From Pseudomonas viciae (lineage in GTDB: Bacteria > Pseudomonadota > Gammaproteobacteria > Pseudomonadales > Pseudomonadaceae), in contig NZ_CP035088.1 in the NCBI RefSeq assembly GCF_004786035.1, positions 1,958,001-2,022,000 of the forward strand: 64,000 nucleotides of DNA, written 5' to 3'. How positions within the stretch are numbered: position 1 is the stretch's first letter; the number at the start of each line of letters is the position of its first letter. A program made the position numbers and the translations under genes. The notes under the pieces were generated by a model. That model did no database searches, was not told the DNA's origin, and saw only the letters and a program-made list of their open reading frames with translations. Below, piece by piece: positions 56,164 to 64,000 of the stretch.

Positions 56164-57354
56164 TCAGGCGCTACGCCAGTTCAGAATCACTAAGGTCAAC
56201 ACCCCGGCCACAATCCCCCAGAACGCCGACCCGATGGAAAACAGCGTCAGTCCCGACGCCGTGACCATGAAGGTGATCAGCGCTGCTTCCCGTTCCTTGG
56301 CTTCGCTCATGGCGATGCTCAGGCCATTGATAATCGACCCGAACAGCGCCAGCGCCGCGATGGACAGCACCAACTCCTTGGGCAGCGCCGCGAACAAGGC
56401 CGCCAGTGTCGCGCCGAACACCCCGGCAAAGCCGTAGAAAACTCCGCACCAGACCGCCGCCGTGTAACGCTTGTTGCGGTCCTCATGGGCGTGAGGCCCA
56501 GTGCAGATGGCTGCGCTGATGGCTGCCAGGTTGATGCCATGGGAGCCGAACGGGGCCAGCAGCAACGAGGCGATGCCGGTGCTGGTGATCAACGGCGAGG
56601 CCGGCACGGTGTAACCGTCGGCCCTCAGCACGGCGATGCCCGGCATGTTCTGCGAGGTCATCGCCACCACAAACAGTGGAATGCCGATGCTGATGGTCGC
56701 CGCCAGGGAGAAATGCGGAGTGGTCCAGACTGGCGTTGCGACTTCCAGGGCAAAGCCGCTGAAGTCCAGCAGCCCCAACAGGCCGGACAGTGCCGTGCCG
56801 ATCAGCAGCGCCGCCAGCACGGCGTAGCGCGGCGACAGGCGCTTGACGATCAGATAGCTGAAAAACATCCCCAGCACCAGGCCGGTGCGATGTTGTGCGG
56901 CGACGAAGATCTCGCTGCCGATCTTGAACAGGATCCCTGCCAGCAATGCCGCCGCCAGTGATGCCGGAATGCGTTTGACCAGGCGTTCGAAACTGCCGGT
57001 CAAGCCGCAGATCGTCACCAGCGCCGCGCAGGTGATATAGGCGCCGATGGCCTCGCCATAACTGACACCGCCAAGGCTGGTGATCAGCAATGCCGCGCCG
57101 GGAGTCGACCAGGCGATGGTGATTGGCGTGCGATAACGCAGCGACAGCCCGATGGAGCACACCGCCATGCCGATGGAAATTGCCCAGATCCACGAGGAAA
57201 TCTGTCCACTGGTCAGCCCGGCTGCCTGGCCAGCCTGGAACATCAGCACCAGGGAACTGGTGTAGCCGGTCATCATCGCGATGAACCCGGCGACAATCGC
57301 CGAGGGCGAGGTGTCGGCCAGTGGGCGAAGTGGAGTGGTCGTGACTTCGGTCAT
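56164..57354 (-). CDS. benE: BenE-family benzoate/H+ symporter-like transporter
   Basis: 396 residues with about 12 membrane segments of the BenE family (VAGFIAMMTGYTSSLVLMFQAG; WSTPGAALLITS; NMPGIAVLRADGY; APFGSHGINLAAISAAICTGPHAHED). Family members import benzoate with protons, but no ben genes lie here. Next to a GntR regulator and purine catabolism genes, another substrate is possible. Divergent from the GntR gene across 242 bases. Confidence 0.88.
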   Translation of the reverse strand: MTEVTTTPLRPLADTSPSAIVAGFIAMMTGYTSSLVLMFQAGQAAGLTSGQISSWIWAISIGMAVCSIGLSLRYRTPITIAWSTPGAALLITSLGGVSYGEAIGAYITCAALVTICGLTGSFERLVKRIPASLAAALLAGILFKIGSEIFVAAQHRTGLVLGMFFSYLIVKRLSPRYAVLAALLIGTALSGLLGLLDFSGFALEVATPVWTTPHFSLAATISIGIPLFVVAMTSQNMPGIAVLRADGYTVPASPLITSTGIASLLLAPFGSHGINLAAISAAICTGPHAHEDRNKRYTAAVWCGVFYGFAGVFGATLAALFAALPKELVLSIAALALFGSIINGLSIAMSEAKEREAALITFMVTASGLTLFSIGSAFWGIVAGVLTLVILNWRSA

Positions 57355-57493
57355 GGTGTGCGATGGTCCTTGTTGTAGATTGACGGGCTTGGAGGAGCCA
57401 CAGGTTGCGGGTTTAAGCCTAAACTCAACCCAGGAGCCGATTGCAATACAGCCATGCCTGCAAACAGCCGTACAGTCGTGTTGCCATCAGAGG

Positions 57494-57503
57494 TTGTGTA
57501 CAA
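57494..57503. promoter_or_regulatory. possible GntR operator
   Basis: TTGTGTACAA is a near-palindrome (TTGT-N2-ACAA) of the kind bound by FadR-subfamily GntR regulators. It lies in the gap between the BenE-like and GntR genes, 94 bases before the latter. Confidence 0.35.
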
Positions 57504-57596
57504 TCGGGCTGTTTTTTACGCGATACTTGCCAGCGATCCGCTGTGCCGTATTACAGTCACGGTCAATTCGCCGCAGTTCTCCCGACTCGAGTGCCC

Positions 57597-58361
57597 ATGA
57601 ACGAACAGTTGCAGCCCCTCAAGAAACAACCGCGAGCAGGTAAAGCCGGCCGCAGCGGAACCCAGGACGATATTGTCTATGCGCATATCTTTGAGGCCAT
57701 CCTCGAACAGCGCCTGGCGCCCGGTACAAAATTGAGCGAAGAGGCGCTGGGGGAGATTTTCGGGGTCAGCCGCACCATCATCCGCCGGGCGCTGTCACGC
57801 CTGGCCCACGAAGGGGTGGTGTTGTTGCGGCCCAATCGCGGTGCCGTGGTAGCGAGCCCGAGTGTCGAAGAGGCCCGCCAGGTGTTCATGGCCCGGCGTC
57901 TGGTGGAGCGGGCGATCACCGAGTTGGCGGTGCAGCACGCCACCGCTGAGCAGTTGGCCGAACTGCGGCAGATGGTCAGCGACGAGCGCGACAGTTTCTC
58001 CCGTGGCGACCGTGGCGCCGGCATCCGCCTGTCGGGCGAGTTTCACCTCAAGCTGGCCGAAGCGGCGAAGAACGCCCCGCTGATCAGCTTCCAGCGCAGC
58101 CTCGTGTCGCAGACTTCGTTGATCATCGCCCAATACGAAAGCGGCAACCGCTCCCACTGTTCCTACGATGAACATACCCAGTTGATCGACGCCATCGAGG
58201 CCCGCGACGCCACGCTGGCCGTGGACCTGATGATGCATCACATGGACCACATCGACAGCAAACTCAACCTCGACGAGGAAAGTGCGTCGGATGATTTGCA
58301 TGCGGTGTTTTCGCATTTGTTGCAGAGCAAGAAACCGGGACGGTCGACGGCCAAGCTTTGA
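57597..58361 (+). CDS. GntR-family (FadR subfamily) transcriptional regulator
   Basis: 254 residues. N-terminal winged helix (IFEAILEQRLAPGTKLSEEALGEIFGVSRTIIRRALSRL) and a helical FCD ligand domain (ARQVFMARRLVERAITELAV; EFHLKLAEAAKN; YDEHTQLIDAIEARD) with the usual Asp/His metal ligands. A gene of this class sits beside guaD-xdhC-xdhB-xdhA in P. aeruginosa (PA1520), so control of purine catabolism is likely. The ribosome binding site is poor; a GTG six bases upstream is an alternative start. Confidence 0.88.
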   Translation: MNEQLQPLKKQPRAGKAGRSGTQDDIVYAHIFEAILEQRLAPGTKLSEEALGEIFGVSRTIIRRALSRLAHEGVVLLRPNRGAVVASPSVEEARQVFMARRLVERAITELAVQHATAEQLAELRQMVSDERDSFSRGDRGAGIRLSGEFHLKLAEAAKNAPLISFQRSLVSQTSLIIAQYESGNRSHCSYDEHTQLIDAIEARDATLAVDLMMHHMDHIDSKLNLDEESASDDLHAVFSHLLQSKKPGRSTAKL

Positions 58362-58389
58362 TGGGTTGAGCCAGTCATACCGAGTCGCG

Positions 58390-58460
58390 CCCTTCGCGAG
58401 CAAGCCTGCTCCCACATTGAAATGCATTCCAAATGTGGGAGCAGGCTTGCTCGCGAAGGC
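58390..58460. repeat. REP doublet (REPIN)
   Basis: CCTTCGCGAGCAAGCCTGCT and its inverse, ends inward, with the 12-base spacer GAAATGCATTCC flanked by AATGTGGG pairs. It is the most regular doublet in the window, lying between the convergent GntR and guaD genes. Confidence 0.92.
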
Positions 58461-58481
58461 GATTTGGCAGGCGATAAAAAT

Positions 58482-59786
58482 CTACCGCTGATGCACCAAC
58501 CTGCCAGCCGCATAAGTCTGCATCACCGTCCGGTCATCCCCCAGCGTCATCAACACAAACAACTTCTCGGCAATGTCCCTGGCCTGCTTCAGGCGATAGC
58601 TCAACAGCGGCGTGGCGTTGTAGTCCAGTACCAGGAAGTCCGCATCGCTGCCCGGCTGCAAAGTCCCGATCCGCTCTTCCAGGCGCAGGGCCCGGGCGCC
58701 GCCCAGAGTCGCCAGGTACAGCGATTTGAACGGGCTCAACCGCGCGCCCTGTAGCTGCATCACTTTGTAGGCTTCGTTCAGGGTTTGCAGCAGCGAAAAA
58801 CTGGTGCCGCCGCCCACATCCGTGCCCAATCCCACGTTCACCTTGTACTTCTCGGCCATCGGCAGGTTGAACAGGCCGCTGCCCAGGAAAAGATTCGAGG
58901 TCGGGCAGAACGCGATGGCCGAACCGGCCTCGGCCAGGCGCGCACATTCGTCGTCGCACAGGTGCACGCCGTGGGCAAACACCGAACGCTCGCCAAGCAA
59001 CTGGTAATGGTCGTAGACGTCCAGATAACCCTTGCGCTGCGGGAACAGCTCCTTGACCCACTGCACCTCCTGCAGGTTTTCACTGATGTGGGTCTGCATG
59101 TACAGGTCTGGATATTCCCCCAGCAGTTGACCGGCCAAGGTCAATTGTTCCGGGGTGCTGGTAGGCGCGAAACGCGGGGTCACGGCGTAATGCAGGCGGC
59201 CCTTGCCGTGCCAGCGCTCGATCAGCGCCTTGCTTTCGGTGTAGCTGGATTCGGCGGTGTCGGTCAAGTAGTCCGGGGCGTTGCGGTCCATCATCACTTT
59301 GCCGGCGATCATGCGCAGGTCAAGTTTCTCGGCCACTTCGAAAAGCGCGTTCACCGATTGCGGATGGACGCTGCCGAATACCAGTGCGGTGGTGGTGCCG
59401 TTGCGCAGCAGTTCCTTGACGAAAATATCGGCCACCGCATCGGCATGGGCCTGGTCGGCGAACTGGCTTTCGCAGGGGAAGGTGTAGGTGTCGAGCCAGT
59501 CCAGCAACTGCTCGCCATAGGCGCCGACCATGCCGGTCTGCGGCAAGTGGATGTGGGTGTCGATGAAGCCTGGGGTGATCAGCGCGTCCGGGTAATGGTT
59601 GATCTCGATGTCCGCCGCCAGGGTTGGCAGCAGGTCATGGGCAGGGCCGATGGCGCTGATCTGGCCGTTCTCCACCACCAGCAAACCGTCTTCGAAATAT
59701 TCATAGGACGCTTCGATCCCAACTTCGGCGGGGTCGGCGAGGCTGTGGAGCAGGGCGGCGCGGTAGGCTTTGCGTGTCAGGGGCAT
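58482..59786 (-). CDS. guaD: guanine deaminase
   Basis: 434 residues of the amidohydrolase superfamily. Zinc ligands in FIDTHIHLPQTG, MQTHISENLQE, AHGVHLCDDE, and VGLGTDVGGGTSFS. Converts guanine to xanthine, the substrate of the xanthine dehydrogenase encoded upstream. Last gene of the xdhA-xdhB-xdhC-guaD run; 21 bases after xdhC. Confidence 0.95.
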   Translation of the reverse strand: MPLTRKAYRAALLHSLADPAEVGIEASYEYFEDGLLVVENGQISAIGPAHDLLPTLAADIEINHYPDALITPGFIDTHIHLPQTGMVGAYGEQLLDWLDTYTFPCESQFADQAHADAVADIFVKELLRNGTTTALVFGSVHPQSVNALFEVAEKLDLRMIAGKVMMDRNAPDYLTDTAESSYTESKALIERWHGKGRLHYAVTPRFAPTSTPEQLTLAGQLLGEYPDLYMQTHISENLQEVQWVKELFPQRKGYLDVYDHYQLLGERSVFAHGVHLCDDECARLAEAGSAIAFCPTSNLFLGSGLFNLPMAEKYKVNVGLGTDVGGGTSFSLLQTLNEAYKVMQLQGARLSPFKSLYLATLGGARALRLEERIGTLQPGSDADFLVLDYNATPLLSYRLKQARDIAEKLFVLMTLGDDRTVMQTYAAGRLVHQR

Positions 59787-59807
59787 GAGGAACTTCTCAA
59801 CAATGAA

Positions 59808-60650
59808 TTAACGATTGGCCTGGCTACGGCGCGAGGCCGGCAGCAGCTTGGCAATCGGTTCGGCGCGGGCGGTGTGCTGGCCGAAATCGGCGTTATAGGT
59901 GGCGATGATTTCACCGGCGATGGAGATGGCGATTTCCACCGGTAACTTGCCTTTGACTTCGCCAATGCCCATCGGGCAACGCATGCGTTGCAAGGCGCTG
60001 CTGTCGAAGCCACGATCACGCAGGCGGTGTTCGAACTTTACCCGCTTGGTCTTCGAGCCGATCAGGCCGAAGTAGGCGAAGTCGTTGCGCTTGAGGATCG
60101 CGGCGCTCAATTCCAGATCGAGCTGATGGTTGTGGGTCATGACAATGCAGTAACTGCCGGCGGGCAAGTCGTCGATTTCATCCTGTGGGTCTTCGCTGAC
60201 GATCTTGCGCACGCCGTGGGGCAGGTGTTCGGGGAACTCCGCCTCCCGGGAGTCGATCCAGCGCACTTTGCAGGGCAGGCTTGCCAGCAGCGGGACCAAG
60301 GCGCGGCCGACGTGGCCAGCGCCGAACACGGCGATTTGTGCCTGCACCTGGCCCATGGGTTCGAACAGCAACACCGTCACGCCACCGCAGCATTGGCCCA
60401 GGCTGGCGCCGAGGCTGAAGCGCTCCAGATGCGTGCTTTGCTGGCCGCTGGCGAGCATTTGCCGGGCGAGTTCCATGGCCTTGTATTCCAGGTGCCCGCC
60501 ACCAATGGTGTCGAAGGTCTGGCTGGCGCTGATGACCATCTTCGAACCGGCGTTGCGTGGTGTGGAGCCGAGCTCTTCGATGATCGTCACCAGTACGCAG
60601 GGTTCACCGCGATCTTGCAGGTCGGCGAGGGCGCTGATCCAGTTGTACAT
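59808..60650 (-). CDS. xdhC: XdhC, xanthine dehydrogenase molybdenum cofactor chaperone
   Basis: 280 residues. N-terminal XdhC region (EPCVLVTIIEELGSTPRNAGSKM; CGGVTVLLFEPM) and a C-terminal Rossmann-like part (IAVFGAGHVGRALVPLLASL; GLIGSKTKR). XdhC binds and sulfurates the molybdenum cofactor before insertion in XdhB. ATG 60650 follows GAGGTGGAAT; the longer frame starts in the REP doublet. Confidence 0.94.
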   Translation of the reverse strand: MYNWISALADLQDRGEPCVLVTIIEELGSTPRNAGSKMVISASQTFDTIGGGHLEYKAMELARQMLASGQQSTHLERFSLGASLGQCCGGVTVLLFEPMGQVQAQIAVFGAGHVGRALVPLLASLPCKVRWIDSREAEFPEHLPHGVRKIVSEDPQDEIDDLPAGSYCIVMTHNHQLDLELSAAILKRNDFAYFGLIGSKTKRVKFEHRLRDRGFDSSALQRMRCPMGIGEVKGKLPVEIAISIAGEIIATYNADFGQHTARAEPIAKLLPASRRSQANR

Positions 60651-60680
60651 ATTCCACCTCAACATTTCTGTTGTCTGTTC

Positions 60681-60757
60681 GGCCGCCTTCGCGGGCAAGC
60701 CCGCTCCCACATTTGGATCGCGGTCCCCTGTGGGTGCGGGCTTGCTCGCGAAGGCCG
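60681..60757. repeat. REP doublet (REPIN) inside the xdh operon
   Basis: CTTCGCGGGCAAGCCCGCTC and its inverse (GTGGGTGCGGGCTTGCTCGC), ends inward, fill most of the 117-base gap between the xdhB stop and the xdhC start. Both genes are on the minus strand. Confidence 0.9.
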
Positions 60758-60767
60758 CGCCGCGGTC

Positions 60768-63167
60768 TTAGAGCGAAGCCAGCTCGGTTTCAGCTTCCCC
60801 AACCTTCGCCACCCTCAACCCGCGCATCTGCTCACACCCCCACAACACCCGCTCCGGTGTCGCCGGCGCGTCGATTTTCGGTTGGTGCCGGTAATCCCCC
60901 AGGCTCGCTACGGCGTCCTTGATCGCGCACCACGCGGCGATGCCGAGCATGAACGGTGGCTCGCCGACGGCTTTGGAATGGAACACCGTGTCTTCGGGGT
61001 TCTTGCGGTTCTCCACCAGTTTGACCCGCAGATCCAGCGGCATGTCAGCCACTGCCGGGATCTTGTAGCTGGCCGGGCCGTTGGTCATCAGCTTGCCCTT
61101 GTCGTTCCACACCAGCTCTTCCATGGTCAGCCAGCCCATGCCCTGGATGAAGCCGCCCTCGACCTGGCCGGTGTCGATGGCCGGGTTCAATGAGGCGCCG
61201 ACGTCGTGAAGGATGTCGGTGCGCAGCATCTTGTACTCGCCGGTGAGGGTGTCGACGATCACCTCGGCACACGCCGCGCCGAAGGCGTAGTAGTAGAACG
61301 GCCTACCCCGGGCCTGGCTGCGGTCGTAGTAGATTTTCGGGGTCTTGTAGAAGCCGGTGCTCGACAGCGAGACCTGGGCGAAATACGCCTGCTGCACCAG
61401 CGCGTCGAACGTCAGGATGTGATCGCGTACCCGTACATGGCCATTGTGGAATGCCACGTCTTCCTCGCTGACCTTGTACTGCCGCGCGGCGAATTCCACC
61501 AGGCGCTGCTTGATGGTTTCGGCGGCATTCTGCGCGGCCTTGCCATTCAGGTCGGCGCCGCTGGAGGCGGCAGTCGGCGAAGTGTTCGGCACCTTGTCGG
61601 TGTTGGTCGCGGTGATTTGCACGCGGTCCATTTCCACCTGGAATACTTCGGCCACCACTTGCGCGACCTTGGTGTTCAGGCCCTGGCCCATTTCGGTGCC
61701 GCCATGGTTCAGGTGGATGCTGCCGTCGGTGTAGATGTGGATCAAGGCACCTGCCTGGTTGAGGAAACTGGCGGTGAACGAAATACCGAATTTCACCGGG
61801 GTCAGCGCCAGGCCTTTTTTCAGGATCGGGCTATTGGCGTTGTAACGACGAATCGCTTCGCGACGCTCGGCGTACTGGCTGCTTTCTTCAAGTTCGGCGG
61901 TCATTTCCTCGAGCATGTTGTGCTCGACGGTCTGGTAGTAGTGGGTGACGTTGCGCTCGGTCTTGCCATAGTAGTTGGCCTTGCGCACCGCCAGCGGATC
62001 GAGCCCCAAGTGCCGGGCGATGGCGTCCATCACCTCTTCGATGGCGACCATGCCTTGCGGCCCGCCGAACCCCCGATAGGCGGTGTTCGACGCGGTGTTG
62101 GTCTTGCAGCGATGGCCATTGATGGTCGCATCGCCCAGGTAATAGGCGTTGTCGGCATGGAACATCGCCCGGTCGACAATCGAGGCCGACAGGTCCGGCG
62201 AACAACCGCAGTTGCCGGCCAGTTCCAGGGCGATGCCATGCAGGCGCCCGGTGCTGTCGAAGCCCACGTCGTATTCGATGTAGAACGGGTGGCGCTTACC
62301 GGTCATCAGCATGTCTTCGACCCGGGGCAGGCGCATCTTGGTTGGCTGGCCGGTGAGGTGGGCGATGACTGCGCACAGGCATGCCGGGCTGGCGGCCTGG
62401 GTTTCCTTGCCACCGAAGCCGCCACCCATGCGGCGCATGTCCACCACGACCTTGTTCATCGACACACCCAGCACTTCGGCCACCAGTTTCTGCACCTCGG
62501 TGGGGTTCTGGGTCGAGCAATAGACGATCATGCCGCCGTCTTCGGTGGGCATCACCGAGGAGATCTGGGTTTCCAGGTAAAAGTGTTCCTGGCCGCCAAT
62601 GTGCAGCGAGCCCTGGATGCGATGCTCGGCACTGGCCAGTGCCGTGGCCGAATCACCCCGTTGATGGGTATGGCTGTCGAGCACGAAATGGCGTTTGCGC
62701 AGGGCCTCGACCACATCCAGCACCGGTTCCAGGTCTTCGTATTCGACGATGGCGGCCAGCGCGGCCTTGCGTGCGGTTTCCAGGTCTTTGGCGGCGACGG
62801 CGAGCACCGGTTGGCCGACGAACTGCACGTCATCGATGGCCAGCAACGGATCACCGGGCAGCAACGGGCCGATGTCCTTGAGCCCCGGGATGTCTGCATG
62901 GGTAATGGCGATGCGCACGCCTTCGAAGGCGTAGCAGGGCGCGGTGTCGATGCGGATGATCCGGGCGTGGGCGCGGTCCGAAAGTCGGGCGTAAACGTGC
63001 AGCTGATTAGGGAATTCCAGGCGATCATCAATGTACTGGGCTTCGCCGGACACATGCTTGGCGGCGCTGTCATGCTTGACGCTGCGGCCCACGCCAGTGG
63101 TCAGCTCACGGGCGAACAGCTCGGCCAATTCGACTTGAGTCTTCTCTACGGCGTGATGGTTAGACAT
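60768..63167 (-). CDS. xdhB: XdhB, xanthine dehydrogenase molybdopterin subunit
   Basis: 799 residues of the xanthine oxidase large-subunit family. Substrate and cofactor motifs: MGGGFGGKE, AYRGFGGPQGM, GGTEMGQGLNTK, and SKAVGEPPFML with the catalytic Glu. Oxidises hypoxanthine and xanthine to urate. Its ATG overlaps the end of xdhA by eight bases. Confidence 0.96.
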   Translation of the reverse strand: MSNHHAVEKTQVELAELFARELTTGVGRSVKHDSAAKHVSGEAQYIDDRLEFPNQLHVYARLSDRAHARIIRIDTAPCYAFEGVRIAITHADIPGLKDIGPLLPGDPLLAIDDVQFVGQPVLAVAAKDLETARKAALAAIVEYEDLEPVLDVVEALRKRHFVLDSHTHQRGDSATALASAEHRIQGSLHIGGQEHFYLETQISSVMPTEDGGMIVYCSTQNPTEVQKLVAEVLGVSMNKVVVDMRRMGGGFGGKETQAASPACLCAVIAHLTGQPTKMRLPRVEDMLMTGKRHPFYIEYDVGFDSTGRLHGIALELAGNCGCSPDLSASIVDRAMFHADNAYYLGDATINGHRCKTNTASNTAYRGFGGPQGMVAIEEVMDAIARHLGLDPLAVRKANYYGKTERNVTHYYQTVEHNMLEEMTAELEESSQYAERREAIRRYNANSPILKKGLALTPVKFGISFTASFLNQAGALIHIYTDGSIHLNHGGTEMGQGLNTKVAQVVAEVFQVEMDRVQITATNTDKVPNTSPTAASSGADLNGKAAQNAAETIKQRLVEFAARQYKVSEEDVAFHNGHVRVRDHILTFDALVQQAYFAQVSLSSTGFYKTPKIYYDRSQARGRPFYYYAFGAACAEVIVDTLTGEYKMLRTDILHDVGASLNPAIDTGQVEGGFIQGMGWLTMEELVWNDKGKLMTNGPASYKIPAVADMPLDLRVKLVENRKNPEDTVFHSKAVGEPPFMLGIAAWCAIKDAVASLGDYRHQPKIDAPATPERVLWGCEQMRGLRVAKVGEAETELASL

Positions 63168-64000
63168 AAGCGGTCACCCGAGTCTCGATGTGCGGCGTTT
63201 GCAGTTCGATGAAGTATTTGCGCAACAGATTGCGGGCGCTGAGCAGGCGGTATTCCTTGCTGGCGCGGAAGTCCGACAGCGGCGTGAAATCTTCGGCCAG
63301 GGCGGCGCAGGCGCGTTCGATGGTGCTGTCGTTCCACTGCGCACCGATCAATACGGCTTCGCAATGCGTGGCGCGTTTGGGCGTCGCGGCCATGCCGCCG
63401 AAGGCCACGCGAGCGTCGCGGACCACGCCGTTGTCGATGCGCAGGTTGAATGCCGCGCACACCGCGGAAATGTCATCGTCCAGGCGCTTGGAGACCTTGT
63501 AGGCGCGGAACGCCTGTTCGGCGCTGGCCCGCGGGACGATGATCTTTTCGATGAATTCGCTTTCCTGACGGGCGGTGACCCGGTAGTCGATGAAATAGTC
63601 TTCCAGCGCCAGGGTGCGACGGGTCTGGCCCTTGCACAACACGATCTGCGCACCCAGGGCGATCAGCAGGGGCGGGGAGTCGCCAATCGGTGAAGCGTTG
63701 CCGATGTTGCCGCCCAAGGTGCCCTGGTTGCGGATCTGCAGCGAGGCGAAGCGCTGCAGCAGTTCGCCGAAGTCCGGGTATTCGGCTTTCAGGGCCTCGT
63801 AGCAATCGGACAGCGCCGTGGCGGCGCCGATCTCCAGGCGATCGTCAAAGCGTTCGACACGCTTGAGTTCGGCGACGTTGCCCACGTAGATCATCACCGG
63901 CAGGGTGCGGTGGAACTGGGTGACTTCCAGGGCCAGGTCCGTGCCGCCGGCCAACAGGCGCGCCTGGGGATAAGCGTCGTAGAGGTCGGCGAGGTCGGCG
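63160..64000 (-). CDS. xdhA: XdhA, xanthine dehydrogenase FeS/FAD subunit, 5' end outside window
   Basis: The frame is open to base 64000, so the N-terminus lies beyond the window. The visible 279 codons are the FAD domain (LLAGGTDLALEV; NQGTLGGNIGNASPIGDSPP) and the C-terminal flavoprotein domain (RVAFGGMAATPKRA). The [2Fe-2S] domains should be in the missing part. The TTG at 63954 is internal, not a start. Feeds electrons from XdhB to NAD. Confidence 0.93.
   Translation of the reverse strand, partial: ADLADLYDAYPQARLLAGGTDLALEVTQFHRTLPVMIYVGNVAELKRVERFDDRLEIGAATALSDCYEALKAEYPDFGELLQRFASLQIRNQGTLGGNIGNASPIGDSPPLLIALGAQIVLCKGQTRRTLALEDYFIDYRVTARQESEFIEKIIVPRASAEQAFRAYKVSKRLDDDISAVCAAFNLRIDNGVVRDARVAFGGMAATPKRATHCEAVLIGAQWNDSTIERACAALAEDFTPLSDFRASKEYRLLSARNLLRKYFIELQTPHIETRVTAYV

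Noticed and set aside
698..60757. Repeated 20-30 base units at many sites as a possible CRISPR array
   Set aside because: They are dispersed inverted pairs between genes, not direct repeats at regular spacing, and no cas gene is present.
61206..63212. 668-codon plus-strand frame opposite xdhB
   Set aside because: Antisense shadow; xdhB on the other strand has catalytic motifs.
63954..64000. TTG at 63954 as the start of xdhA
   Set aside because: The frame is open to the window edge and the translation upstream (YPQARLLAGGTDL) fits the FAD domain, so the gene is cut, not short.

Overview
The window reads as chromosomal DNA of a fluorescent Pseudomonas, most likely the P. fluorescens group. 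The basis is a pyoverdine locus (pvdS, pvdL, pvdH, MbtH-like gene), the block rraA-cmaX-crfX-cmpX-sigX-oprF-cobA-nitrate reductase-nirD-nirB in the order known from P. aeruginosa, GC-rich coding sequence, and ten REP doublets of the GTGGGAGC...GCTCGCGA type. Nothing looks like a prophage, transposon or CRISPR locus. The genes at both edges are cut by the window.

Layout. 1-23.8 kb, pyoverdine: a cut GNAT acyltransferase, pvdS (minus) with a Fur box inside its promoter, and pvdL (plus, 13 kb NRPS) behind a PvdS-type IS box. Between pvdL and pvdH-mbtH lie an alpha/beta hydrolase, a periplasmic thiol-redox operon (dsbD, a TlpA-like gene, dsbG), the divergent two-component pair resembling the copper-responsive DsbRS, and a small GNAT gene. 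23.9-25.7 kb: a LysR gene and a divergent exported DJ-1/PfpI protein. 25.9-31 kb: ppsR and ppsA divergent, an alpha/beta hydrolase, rraA. 31-35 kb: cmaX-crfX-cmpX-sigX-oprF (envelope homeostasis).

35.2-46.8 kb, assimilatory nitrate metabolism, all on the minus strand: nasS-nasT; nasA transporter plus a PP2C/serine-threonine kinase fusion; nirB-nirD-nitrate reductase-cobA. The transporter brings in nitrate, the reductases make nitrite and ammonium, and CobA supplies the siroheme precursor for NirB. Each of the three transcription units has a sigma-54 type GG-N10-GC promoter, one or more hexaloop hairpins with A at loop position 1 and G at position 4 (the ANTAR target pattern), and an intrinsic terminator before the first start codon. 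A related 12-nt element (RNA GACAAMGRCGUC) overlaps the 5' terminator arm in all three. This suggests NasT antitermination of all three units, including nasST itself, and is the most interesting regulatory observation here.

47-56 kb, housekeeping: pyrD, rmf with a structured 5' leader, rlmKL, a CHASE-PAS-GGDEF diguanylate cyclase, dacB (PBP4) and yggL. 56-64 kb: a BenE-type transporter, a GntR regulator, and the purine catabolic genes xdhA(partial)-xdhB-xdhC-guaD on the minus strand, with a REP doublet inside the xdhB-xdhC gap. I saw no tRNA, rRNA, insertion sequence or CRISPR. Starts were moved inward from the longest open frame where ribosome binding sites, family N-termini or promoter elements required it.
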